Of a stretch of DNA of 33,378 nt, positions 6,677-13,994 are shown piece after piece. The DNA lies in NCBI GenBank assembly GCA_965369705.1, contig CBDURF010000013.1, positions 1 to 33,378 of the forward strand, written 5' to 3'. This DNA is from JAGLCY01 sp965369705 (lineage in GTDB: Bacteria > Krumholzibacteriota > Krumholzibacteriia > LZORAL124-64-63). Under the pieces are notes generated by a model. It saw only the letters and a program-made list of their open reading frames with translations, made no database searches and had not been told where the DNA came from. A program made the position numbers and the translations under genes. Each line of letters starts with the position of its first letter. The first letter of the stretch is position 1.

Positions 6677-9112
6677 ATGAGCCCCACCGATTTCATCATC
6701 ACCCAGGATGGCGAAGAGGTCGTCCTGCCCGGCGAACTTCCCCTGCTTCCCCTGCGGGACGTGGTGGTGTTCCCCTACATGGTCACGCCCCTCCTGGTGG
6801 GGCGGCCGCAGTCCGTGGAAGCCGTCGAAGCCGCCATGGAGCGGGACAAGTTCCTTTGCGTGATCGCCCAGAAGGAGCCGGAAACCGAGGAACCCGCGGG
6901 GGATGACCTGTACGAATTCGGTACGGCCATCAAGGTGCTGCAGATCATCCGCACCCCGGACGAGACCCTGAAGATCCTCGTCGAGGGGGTGGCCCGGGTC
7001 CGGGTCGAAAAGGTCGTTCTGGCAGAGGGATTCCTGGAAGTCGGCATCAGTCCGGTGGAGGAGATAATCACGGCCGGAACGGAGGTCGAGGCCCTGAGCC
7101 GGTCCATCAAGGGGCGGTTCAAGGAGTACGTGCGTCTGAACAAGCGGCTGCCCGACGAGGTGCTGCTGTCGGTGCTGAATATCGAGGAAATCGCCCGGAT
7201 GGCCGACTCGATCAGCGCCTATATCCTGGGCCGAGTGCCTCTTAAACAGGAGCTGCTCGAGGAACCCGATCTCAGCCGGCGCCTGAAACGCATCAACCAG
7301 ATTCTGGCCAACGAACTGGACATTCTGGAGATAGAACAACGTATTGACGGAGAGGTCCAGACCCAGGTTCAGCGCAACCAGCGGGAGTTTTACCTCAACG
7401 AGCAGCTACGGGCCATCCGCAAGGAGCTCGGCTTCACCGCCGACGAGGATTCCGAGATCGAGGAGTACAGCGTACGCGTCGACGACAGCGCCATGAGTGC
7501 CGAGGCAGTGGAAATCGCCCGGCGGGAGGTGAACCGCCTGGAAAGAATGTCACCCATGAGCCCCGAGGCCACCGTGGTGCGCAACTACCTGGACACCCTT
7601 CTCTCACTGCCCTGGAAGAAGAAGTCGCGGGACCAGGTGGATACGTCCAAGGTCCGGCAGCAGCTGGACGCGGACCACTACGGCCTGGAAAAGGTGAAGG
7701 AGCGCATTCTCGAGTTCCTGTCCGTCTACAAGCTGACGAAAAAGATGCAGGGCACTATTCTCTGCCTGGTCGGACCTCCTGGCGTTGGCAAGACCAGCCT
7801 GGGCCGCAGCATAGCAGACAGCATGAAAAGGAAGTTCGTCCGTATCAGTCTCGGCGGCGTGCGGGACGAAGCGGAAATTCGGGGCCACCGCCGGACTTAC
7901 ATCGGCAGCAAGCCCGGCAGGATCATCGAATCCCTGCGCAAGGCAGGCACCCGCAATCCGGTCTTCCTGCTGGACGAGATCGACAAGATGGGCTCGGATT
8001 TCCGGGGCGATCCCGCCAGCGCGCTGCTGGAGGTCCTGGATCCCGAGCAGAACTCCACCTTCAGTGACCACTACCTGGAAGTGGAATTCGACCTGAGCAA
8101 TGTGATGTTCATCACCACGGCCAACAGTCTGCATGCGATTCCGCCGGCCCTGGAAGACCGCATGGAGATCATCCGGATTCCAGGTTACCTGGAACACGAG
8201 AAGCTGGTCATCGCCGAACGGTTCCTCGCCCCGCGCCAGATGAAACGCAACGGCGTCGCGAAGTGGAGAGGCGGGTTCAAACGGTCCGCCTTCCAGACCC
8301 TGATCGACGGCTACACTCGTGAGGCCGGCGTGCGGAACCTGGAACGGGAGATCGCCGGGATCTGCCGCAAGGTCGCCAAGCATCATGCGGACAAGGGTAA
8401 ATTTCCCGGAGCGGTGGACGACCGGAACGTCCAGAAATACCTGGGCATCCCCAAATTCCGGCGCAAGCTGGTGGACCGCGATCCCGAGGTGGGGGTCGTG
8501 GTGGGTCTGGCCTGGACCATCGCCGGCGGGGAGATCCTCGAGATAGAAGTGGCCTCGGTGCCCGGCAGCGGCAAGATCACCATCACGGGCAATTTGAAGG
8601 ATGTGATGAAGGAATCCGCCGAAACAGCTCTCAGCTACGCCCGGGGATTGTGCCGGGAAATGTCGGGAGACTGGTTCAAGAAACAACAAATTCACATCCA
8701 CGTCCCGGAGGGCGCCATCCCCAAGGACGGCCCCAGCGCCGGGGTGGCCATGGCCACGGCGATCGTGTCGCTTCTGCGGGAGATTCCCGTGCGTTCTGAT
8801 GTCGCGATGACCGGGGAAGTTACACTGCGCGGAAAGGTACTGCCCATCGGCGGTCTACCGGAAAAAGCGGTCGCCGCAGTCCGGGCAGGCACCCGGCATC
8901 TGATCATTCCCAGGGACAACGAGAAGGATTTCCGGGAGCTTTCGGAATTGGTGCGGAACAAGCTGACTGTTCACCTGGTCGATACGATGGATGAAGTCCT
9001 GGCTCTGGCTCTGGTGGATGGAGGCAGGAAAACGGGTCGGGTCGCCAAAACCGCTCGCCGCCAGAAGGCCGCGGGGGGGAAAAAAGCGGCCGTCCGGACG
9101 CGGAAGAGCTGA
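6677..9112 (+). CDS. lon: ATP-dependent protease Lon
   Basis: An 811-residue LonA-type protease. The substrate-binding N-domain begins with LPLLPLRDVVVFPYM. The AAA+ domain has Walker A GPPGVGKT at 366-373 and Walker B FLLDEIDKM. The C-terminal protease domain has the Ser-Lys dyad S687 (KDGPSAGVAMA) and K730 (GGLPEKAV), spaced 43 residues apart as in E. coli. It degrades misfolded and regulatory proteins in the cytosol. The start follows GAGGAG with good spacing. The last 30 residues form a Lys/Arg/Ala-rich tail beyond the usual end of the fold. The 120-nt gap from clpX has no clear promoter or terminator. Confidence 0.97.
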   Translation: MSPTDFIITQDGEEVVLPGELPLLPLRDVVVFPYMVTPLLVGRPQSVEAVEAAMERDKFLCVIAQKEPETEEPAGDDLYEFGTAIKVLQIIRTPDETLKILVEGVARVRVEKVVLAEGFLEVGISPVEEIITAGTEVEALSRSIKGRFKEYVRLNKRLPDEVLLSVLNIEEIARMADSISAYILGRVPLKQELLEEPDLSRRLKRINQILANELDILEIEQRIDGEVQTQVQRNQREFYLNEQLRAIRKELGFTADEDSEIEEYSVRVDDSAMSAEAVEIARREVNRLERMSPMSPEATVVRNYLDTLLSLPWKKKSRDQVDTSKVRQQLDADHYGLEKVKERILEFLSVYKLTKKMQGTILCLVGPPGVGKTSLGRSIADSMKRKFVRISLGGVRDEAEIRGHRRTYIGSKPGRIIESLRKAGTRNPVFLLDEIDKMGSDFRGDPASALLEVLDPEQNSTFSDHYLEVEFDLSNVMFITTANSLHAIPPALEDRMEIIRIPGYLEHEKLVIAERFLAPRQMKRNGVAKWRGGFKRSAFQTLIDGYTREAGVRNLEREIAGICRKVAKHHADKGKFPGAVDDRNVQKYLGIPKFRRKLVDRDPEVGVVVGLAWTIAGGEILEIEVASVPGSGKITITGNLKDVMKESAETALSYARGLCREMSGDWFKKQQIHIHVPEGAIPKDGPSAGVAMATAIVSLLREIPVRSDVAMTGEVTLRGKVLPIGGLPEKAVAAVRAGTRHLIIPRDNEKDFRELSELVRNKLTVHLVDTMDEVLALALVDGGRKTGRVAKTARRQKAAGGKKAAVRTRKS

Positions 9113-9120
9113 GCAGCGGC

Positions 9121-9714
9121 ATGGAAGTGGAATTCATCACCAGCAGCCCCGATTTGGCGGGACGACCGGAACGGATTCTGCCCGAATTCGCCTTTATCGG
9201 GCGAAGTAACTGCGGCAAGTCATCACTGATCAACCACTTCCTTGACCGCTCCAAGGTGGCCCACACCAGCCGCAAGCCGGGCAAGACGCGTCTTCTGAAC
9301 TATTTCCTGGTGGAAGAGAAATTTTATCTGGTCGATTTGCCCGGGTATGGATTCGCCAAGGTCAGTAAGAAGCAACGTGCGGCCTGGATGGCTCTTTTCC
9401 GCAAGTATCTGATGACCAAGGATCGGCCCCTGGCCGTTTTCCATCTCTTGGATATCCGTCATCAGCCGACCCGGGAGGACCTGGAGGTTTCGGGCTGGGT
9501 TCGGGATTCGGGACATCCCTTCGCCCTGGCCGTGACCAAGATCGACAAAGTCGGAACCAATTCCCGTGCCCGGCGCTTTCAAGAGATAATCCAAGCTTTG
9601 GGAGTTCCCAGCGACACCCCGTTCTTTCCGACATCCGCCGTCCGTGGCGCCGGGCGCAAGGAGATGCTCGGCTGGGTAGAGGATCTCCTGGCCGCCAATG
9701 CCGGCCAAGGGTGA
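9121..9714 (+). CDS. engB: Ribosome biogenesis GTP-binding protein EngB (YihA/YsxC)
   Basis: A 197-residue TrmE-Era-type GTPase. The G1 motif GRSNCGKS lies at 27-34, the G2 threonine is in PGKTR at 53-57, G3 DLPGYG lies at 72-77, G4 TKID at 139-142, and G5 is in the TSAV region near residue 190. The protein helps assemble the large ribosomal subunit. It starts 8 nt after the lon stop with only a weak ribosome site, suggesting coupling to lon. Lon-engB adjacency is common in bacteria. Its stop overlaps the region where the next promoter (9716) begins. Confidence 0.95.
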   Translation: MEVEFITSSPDLAGRPERILPEFAFIGRSNCGKSSLINHFLDRSKVAHTSRKPGKTRLLNYFLVEEKFYLVDLPGYGFAKVSKKQRAAWMALFRKYLMTKDRPLAVFHLLDIRHQPTREDLEVSGWVRDSGHPFALAVTKIDKVGTNSRARRFQEIIQALGVPSDTPFFPTSAVRGAGRKEMLGWVEDLLAANAGQG

Positions 9715-9715
9715 T

Positions 9716-9745
9716 TTGACGGGTTCATAGCGGCGGATGTATAAT
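9716..9745 (+). promoter_or_regulatory. Strong sigma-70 promoter for the small secreted protein gene
   Basis: TTGACG (9716-9721), an 18-bp spacer and a perfect TATAAT (9740-9745). It starts 2 nt after the engB stop. The expected transcription start near 9752 leaves a leader of about 100 nt before the ATG at 9856. Confidence 0.65.
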
Positions 9746-9753
9746 GGGCACTG

Positions 9754-9772
9754 GCAGGCTTATTATGCCTGC
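9754..9772 (+). promoter_or_regulatory. Hairpin at the predicted 5' end of the transcript
   Basis: GCAGGC (9754-9759) pairs with GCCTGC (9767-9772) around an AT-only 7-nt loop. It sits almost at the predicted transcription start from the 9716-9745 promoter. Hairpins at a 5' end often protect mRNA from decay; the role here is inference. Confidence 0.4.
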
Positions 9773-9855
9773 TGAAGGCGCCATTGGTGGATCGACACAA
9801 GCAAGAATCTTCGACGGTGTCCGGTTTGGGTTGCGGCGCCGTCCCAGGTGGCAGG

Positions 9856-10284
9856 ATGAAACTCGGATTTTCCACAGGTTCGCTTTCGACAGCGACCGTC
9901 TTTGCGGTCTGTGCGTTCCTGTCTGCGGGGCCGGGCCAGGCCACCGATGTCGACATGGCCCGGTTGCCCGTGGTGGTCCCCAACCTATGTCACAGCTGCC
10001 ATGTGGTAGATCAGCCGACTCTCGCCAGCTTCGATTTGAACCCCTTCGGTATTGATTACCTGGCCAACGGCCGTCTCTGGGACTCGACCTTGGCGAACCT
10101 GGATTCCGACGGTGACGGTTGCCTCAATGGCGTGGAGGTGGGCGACAGCGATGGGGACGGAGAGCCGGACGGCAACGTGGACAGCCAGGCCGGCAATCCG
10201 GGGGTCTACGACGACTGCGGCTCGGGGTCACTGGTCGATGAAAAAACCTGGGGCGCCCTGAAAGCTATGTTTGACGGACGTTGA
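9856..10284 (+). CDS. Small exported protein with a CXXCH motif and calcium-loop repeats (temptin-like)
   Basis: A 142-residue protein. The first 29 residues look like a cleavable signal peptide (MKLGF, hydrophobic core, then GQA before TDVDM), placing it in the periplasm or outside. The mature part has CHSCH, a CXXCH pattern that could bind haem c or form a disulfide. It also has an NPFG segment and aspartate loops LDSDGDGCLNG and DSDGDGEPDG, like EF-hand or thrombospondin type 3 calcium sites. The order Cys-xx-CysHis, NxFG, then DSDGDGxxNGxExGD resembles temptin-type Cys/Cys domains common in secreted proteins of myxobacteria and related groups. ATG 9856 follows AGGTGGCAGG; upstream in-frame TTG/GTG codons would spoil the signal peptide. 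Its own strong promoter suggests high expression. Function is unknown. Confidence 0.75.
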   Translation: MKLGFSTGSLSTATVFAVCAFLSAGPGQATDVDMARLPVVVPNLCHSCHVVDQPTLASFDLNPFGIDYLANGRLWDSTLANLDSDGDGCLNGVEVGDSDGDGEPDGNVDSQAGNPGVYDDCGSGSLVDEKTWGALKAMFDGR

Positions 10285-10313
10285 CGACGGGGTGATACTT
10301 TCGGCCAAGGCAT

Positions 10314-10339
10314 CCCGACTATAAGTTCGGGTTTTTTTT
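10314..10339 (+). terminator. Rho-independent terminator after the small secreted protein gene
   Basis: CCCGACT-ATA-AGT(T)CGGG forms a 7-bp stem with one bulged T, followed by eight T residues (10332-10339). It lies 30 nt after the stop at 10284 and separates that gene from purA. Confidence 0.7.
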
Positions 10340-10401
10340 GGCGACATGTTCCCGATGGCTTTGCTGTCCGGGAGGCAAGTGCGAACCGTGGAGATATTGC
10401 A

Positions 10402-11697
10402 GTGGAAAACCGAGTGATCATCGGCGGCCAGTGGGGTGATGAAGGCAAGGGCAAGATCGTCGACGCGCTGAGCCGGGAGGTCAACTGGGTCCTGCGCTAC
10501 CAGGGCGGGGCCAATGCCGGACATACCATCCACATCGGCCAGGACAAGCATGTGCTGCACCTGATCCCTTCCGGCATCCTCCACGAGGGGGTGCGCTGTC
10601 TGCTTGGCGGGGGCATGGTGATCGATCCCTGGAGTTTGCGGGACGAGATCCTCGCGCTTGAACAGAAGGGACACGAGGTTCGTGACCGTCTGCGTGTTTC
10701 GGCCACCGCCGCCCTGCTGATGCCCTACCACATGCGATTGGATGAATTACGGGAGACCCGGCTGAAACGAAAGAGCATCGGGACCACCGGCCGGGGCATC
10801 GGACCCGCCTACCTTGACAAGATCCAGCGCACCGGGCTGCGCATGGGTGATCTGCTGTTGCCCGCCGAAAACCTGGAACGCAAGGCCATCGAGAAGATCC
10901 TGTCGGCCAATGAGATCCTCAGCGAATTCTACGACGCCGAGCCCCTGCCCGCGCGGGTTCTCGCCGAGGAACTTGTCGTGCTGGCCCAGTTTGTTTCACC
11001 GATGGTCGTCAATCCCTACGATGCCCTGCGCAAGGTGCGGGAGGGCACCGAGACCGCCCTGTTCGAAGGCGCCCAGGGCACCATGCTGGACATCGATCAT
11101 GGCACCTTTCCCTTCGTCACCAGCAGCAACAGCAGCATCGGGGGAGCGCTCACCGGAACTGGGCTGCCGCCCCGGGTGCTGGGCGACATCAATGGGGTGT
11201 TCAAGGCCTACTGTACCAGGGTCGGCAACGGGCCGTTCCCCAGCGAACTGCTGGGCGAGCAGGGGGATGCCCTGCGGGAGGCAGGCGGCGAATACGGCGC
11301 CACGACGGGACGGGCGCGCCGGTGCGGCTGGTTCGATCTGATCGCCGCCCGATACGCCGTCGACATCAACGGCATGAATGGGGTCATCATCACCAAGCTG
11401 GACGTCCTGGACGATCTGCCCGCGATCCAGGTGGCCACGGCCTATGACCTGGACGGCGAGGTGATCACGTCGTATCCCGTGCTCAGCGAGGCTATCCCGC
11501 GCTGCCGCCCGGTCTATCAGGAATTCGCCGGATGGGAAAAACCGACCGCCTCCTGCCGTCGTCTGGTCGACCTGCCCGCCGGAGCCCGCAAGTACCTGGA
11601 GTTCCTGGAAAAGGAACTCGGCGCCCTCATCGTGGGTGTCAGCGTGGGCAAGGACCGGGAGCAGATGATCTGGACTGAAACGGGCGTAACTACCTGA
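10402..11697 (+). CDS. purA: Adenylosuccinate synthase
   Basis: A 431-residue enzyme that joins IMP and aspartate with GTP to make adenylosuccinate, the first committed step to AMP. The N-terminal phosphate loop GQWGDEGKGK is intact, as are GGANAGHT, the IGTTGRGIGPAY segment, FEGAQGTMLDIDHGT(F/Y)P, and GEYGATTGRARRCGW. The start is GTG at 10402 with GGAG at 10390-10393. It stands alone between a terminator (10314-10339) and the tRNA-Lys gene. No purine-type riboswitch is recognisable in the 62-nt leader. Confidence 0.97.
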   Translation: MENRVIIGGQWGDEGKGKIVDALSREVNWVLRYQGGANAGHTIHIGQDKHVLHLIPSGILHEGVRCLLGGGMVIDPWSLRDEILALEQKGHEVRDRLRVSATAALLMPYHMRLDELRETRLKRKSIGTTGRGIGPAYLDKIQRTGLRMGDLLLPAENLERKAIEKILSANEILSEFYDAEPLPARVLAEELVVLAQFVSPMVVNPYDALRKVREGTETALFEGAQGTMLDIDHGTFPFVTSSNSSIGGALTGTGLPPRVLGDINGVFKAYCTRVGNGPFPSELLGEQGDALREAGGEYGATTGRARRCGWFDLIAARYAVDINGMNGVIITKLDVLDDLPAIQVATAYDLDGEVITSYPVLSEAIPRCRPVYQEFAGWEKPTASCRRLVDLPAGARKYLEFLEKELGALIVGVSVGKDREQMIWTETGVTT

Positions 11698-11721
11698 GAG
11701 CGCCCCGATTCCCTGATTCCT

Positions 11722-11750
11722 TTGACACTGACCGGGGTGTCGTCTATATT
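11722..11750 (+). promoter_or_regulatory. Sigma-70 promoter for tRNA-Lys
   Basis: A perfect -35 TTGACA (11722-11727), a 17-bp spacer and TATATT (11745-11750). The predicted start is near 11757, about 28 nt before the tRNA. The architecture matches the tRNA-Leu promoter at 3043-3071. Confidence 0.75.
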
Positions 11751-11784
11751 GCGGGTCCTGCGAGATTCCGCACCCTTTTCGGGT

Positions 11785-11860
11785 GGGCCACTAGCTCATC
11801 AGGTAGAGCATCTCCCTTTTAAGGAGGTTGTGCCAGGTTCGAGTCCTGGGTGGCCTACCA
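11785..11860 (+). tRNA. tRNA-Lys, anticodon UUU
   Basis: A 76-nt tRNA with encoded CCA. The anticodon loop CTTTTAA gives anticodon TTT. The D arm (TAGCTCA...GGTAGAGCA) and T arm (CCAGG-TTCGAGT-CCTGG) are standard. The acceptor strands GGGCCAC and GTGGCCT pair fully except that the terminal pair is G1-U72, a wobble where most bacterial lysine tRNAs have G-C. Confidence 0.96.
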
Positions 11861-11866
11861 GGTATA

Positions 11867-11893
11867 AAGCCCCCTCAGACGAGGGGGCTTTTT
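11867..11893 (+). terminator. Strong rho-independent terminator after tRNA-Lys
   Basis: AAGCCCCCTC (11867-11876) pairs perfectly with GAGGGGGCTT (11881-11890) around a 4-nt loop, followed by more T residues. It lies between the tRNA and the 3' end of the convergent pepF-like gene (stop at 11929). The A-rich left flank means it may also end that minus-strand transcript. Confidence 0.85.
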
Positions 11894-11928
11894 CTTGCCG
11901 ATCGAGACCCCGGTTGCGGGATCGTCGA

Positions 11929-13863
11929 CTACATCTTTCCGTACTTCTTGGACCAGAGACGGTCGAATTCGTCCACGGTCTTTTCGAACATTTCCATGGC
12001 GCTGACGATGGGAGCGGGAGTCTCGAGGTCAACGCCTGCGTTGGCCAGGATCTCCAGTGGTGCCGCGCTCGAACCGGCCTTCAGCATGTTGTCGATGTAG
12101 CGCTGTGCGGCCTTATCGCCGTGCTGGGTGATCTCATCGGCCAGGGCCAGCCCGCTGGTCAGTCCGGTGGCATAGGTGAAAACGTAGAAGTTGTAGTAGA
12201 AGTGGGGGATGAACATCCACTCACACTCGTCGTCGCTGCCCATCTCGAAGTCCGGGCCGTAGTACTCCTTGATCATGTCCGCGTACAGGCCGTTGAGGAA
12301 TGCCGCCGTCAGGGGATTGCCGGCCTCGGCGTGCTCATGGAAGCGCAGCTCGAAATCGGCGAACAGGGTCTGCCGGAAGATGGTCAGGCGGATCGACTCC
12401 AGCCGCTGATTCAGGAGCATAAGCTGGACGTCCACGTCGTCGGCCTTATTCAGCATGAAGTTGGTCAACAGGGCCTCATTGCAGGTCGAGGCGATCTCCG
12501 CGAGGAAGGTCGTGTAGCTGGCGTAGATCGGCGGCTGGTTCCGGCTGCTGTAGACCGAATGCAGGGCGTGACCCATTTCGTGCGCGGTGGTTGAAACGGC
12601 GTCGAGGGTGTTGTCGAAGTTGTGAAGCACGTACGGGTGGATGTCCTTTGCCAGCACACCGTTGCTGTAGGCGCCACTGCGCTTGTCCTCGTTGGGGTAG
12701 ATGTCGATCCAACCGCTGGCCGGATCCATGCCCTGAGCCAGCAGACCCACGTATTCCTTGCCGAGAGGTTTCAGACCTTCGGTGATGACCTTGCGGGCGT
12801 CCGCATAGGTGTAGTTGGGCTCTACGTCTTTGATCATCGGGTTGTAGAGGTTGGGGAAGGTCAGTGGACCGTCGAGATCCATGACCTTGCGGCGCAGGGC
12901 GACGTACTTGTGCATGGTGCGGGGGAGATTTTCCCGTATGGTGTCGATCAGCATCCGGTAGGCGCCGGTGGAAATGTTGTCCGGGGACAGGGAAGCCTCG
13001 AGGCAGGTCTCGTAGCCGCGGGCGTCCTTGCTCATGATGTGGGATTTGACCGCGCCGTCGAGCAGGACGGCGAAGGTGGTTTCAAACTGGCGCAGAGTGC
13101 TGAAAAAGGCGTCCCGGGCCTGCTTGCGGACGGCGTAGGAATCGTCCGAGCGCAGGGAGGAAAACCCGCTGACGGTCATCGGCACGAGATTCCCCTCGCC
13201 GTCGATGATGTCGGGGAACTCCATGTCCACGCCGAGCAGCGCTTCATGGGCGTCGCCGGGAACCGAGCGCATGTTGCCGGTCAGGGCCATCAATTTTTCC
13301 TCGGGACTGCTGAGCGTGTGCTCCTGCTGCCGCCACAGTTCGGAGAAATAGTAGTTGTAGACCGCCAGGTCCTTATCCTCGGCCATGAAGTTCTTGATGA
13401 CGGCGGGGTCGATTTCCAGCAGTTCGGGCTCCATCCAACTGGTGGCGGCGCCGAAGGAGGGAAAGAGCGCGGCGACCTGACCCTGCATCTGCCGGTGTTC
13501 GTTGTTGCCTTGGTCCACGTCGTAAAGGGTCTGGGCGTAGGCATAAAGTTTGTACAATCGGATCATCATGTCGTGGGTTGCGCTCTGGGCGTCCAGCATG
13601 ATGGCGGCGGATTCGGCGAGTCGGCCCTGGAATTCCATGAGCTTGGGGATGTCCTCGCCGATGGCCTCCAGTTCGGCCTGCCAAGCTTCGTTGTCCGGGA
13701 AGATGTCGTGGGGATTCCACTGGTATTCGGCCGGAACGTCCGCACGTAGCGCGGAAGGATCGGGCTCATAGCCCGCCAGAACGGGAATGGCCAGCAGCAG
13801 GCAGGACAGTCCGGCCAGCAGAGTGATCAAGCCGGCCTTGCGGCGAAGACCCAGATGCGACAT
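11929..13863 (-). CDS. pepF: Exported M3-family oligoendopeptidase F
   Basis: A 644-residue zinc metallopeptidase. The zinc site is HEMGH (H428, E429, H432), with E456 in FLAEIASTCNE as the expected third ligand. The HFYYNFYVFTYATG segment near the C-terminus carries the substrate-contact tyrosines of the family. The enzymes cut short peptides. A signal-peptide-like N-terminus (basic LGLRRK, hydrophobic stretch to about residue 30, ending VLA before GYEPD) suggests export, whereas many characterised PepF enzymes are cytosolic. ATG at 13863 follows GGAGG with 8-nt spacing; longer in-frame extensions are Pro/Arg-rich and have no ribosome site. It is downstream of a lipoprotein gene on the same strand with a hairpin between them. 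Confidence 0.9.
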   Translation of the reverse strand: MSHLGLRRKAGLITLLAGLSCLLLAIPVLAGYEPDPSALRADVPAEYQWNPHDIFPDNEAWQAELEAIGEDIPKLMEFQGRLAESAAIMLDAQSATHDMMIRLYKLYAYAQTLYDVDQGNNEHRQMQGQVAALFPSFGAATSWMEPELLEIDPAVIKNFMAEDKDLAVYNYYFSELWRQQEHTLSSPEEKLMALTGNMRSVPGDAHEALLGVDMEFPDIIDGEGNLVPMTVSGFSSLRSDDSYAVRKQARDAFFSTLRQFETTFAVLLDGAVKSHIMSKDARGYETCLEASLSPDNISTGAYRMLIDTIRENLPRTMHKYVALRRKVMDLDGPLTFPNLYNPMIKDVEPNYTYADARKVITEGLKPLGKEYVGLLAQGMDPASGWIDIYPNEDKRSGAYSNGVLAKDIHPYVLHNFDNTLDAVSTTAHEMGHALHSVYSSRNQPPIYASYTTFLAEIASTCNEALLTNFMLNKADDVDVQLMLLNQRLESIRLTIFRQTLFADFELRFHEHAEAGNPLTAAFLNGLYADMIKEYYGPDFEMGSDDECEWMFIPHFYYNFYVFTYATGLTSGLALADEITQHGDKAAQRYIDNMLKAGSSAAPLEILANAGVDLETPAPIVSAMEMFEKTVDEFDRLWSKKYGKM

Positions 13864-13900
13864 GGGAAATACCTCCAGAATGAGGAATGGACGAACACCA

Positions 13901-13926
13901 GCCCGGTTCTCCGGTGAGAACCGGGC
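13901..13926. promoter_or_regulatory. Perfect 11-bp inverted repeat in the leader of the pepF-like gene
   Basis: GCCCGGTTCTC (13901-13911) and GAGAACCGGGC (13916-13926) flank CGGT. On the minus strand it lies 68 nt after the stop of the lipoprotein gene and about 38 nt before the pepF ATG. No T run follows on either strand, so it is not a classic terminator. It could be an mRNA processing or stability element, or a protein-binding dyad. Confidence 0.5.
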
Positions 13927-13994
13927 CGTCGGGGGAGAGTTGATCTTGCGTCCGGGGGCAGGTGGTCCGCAGCGCGGGCCGGCCGCCGGACGGC

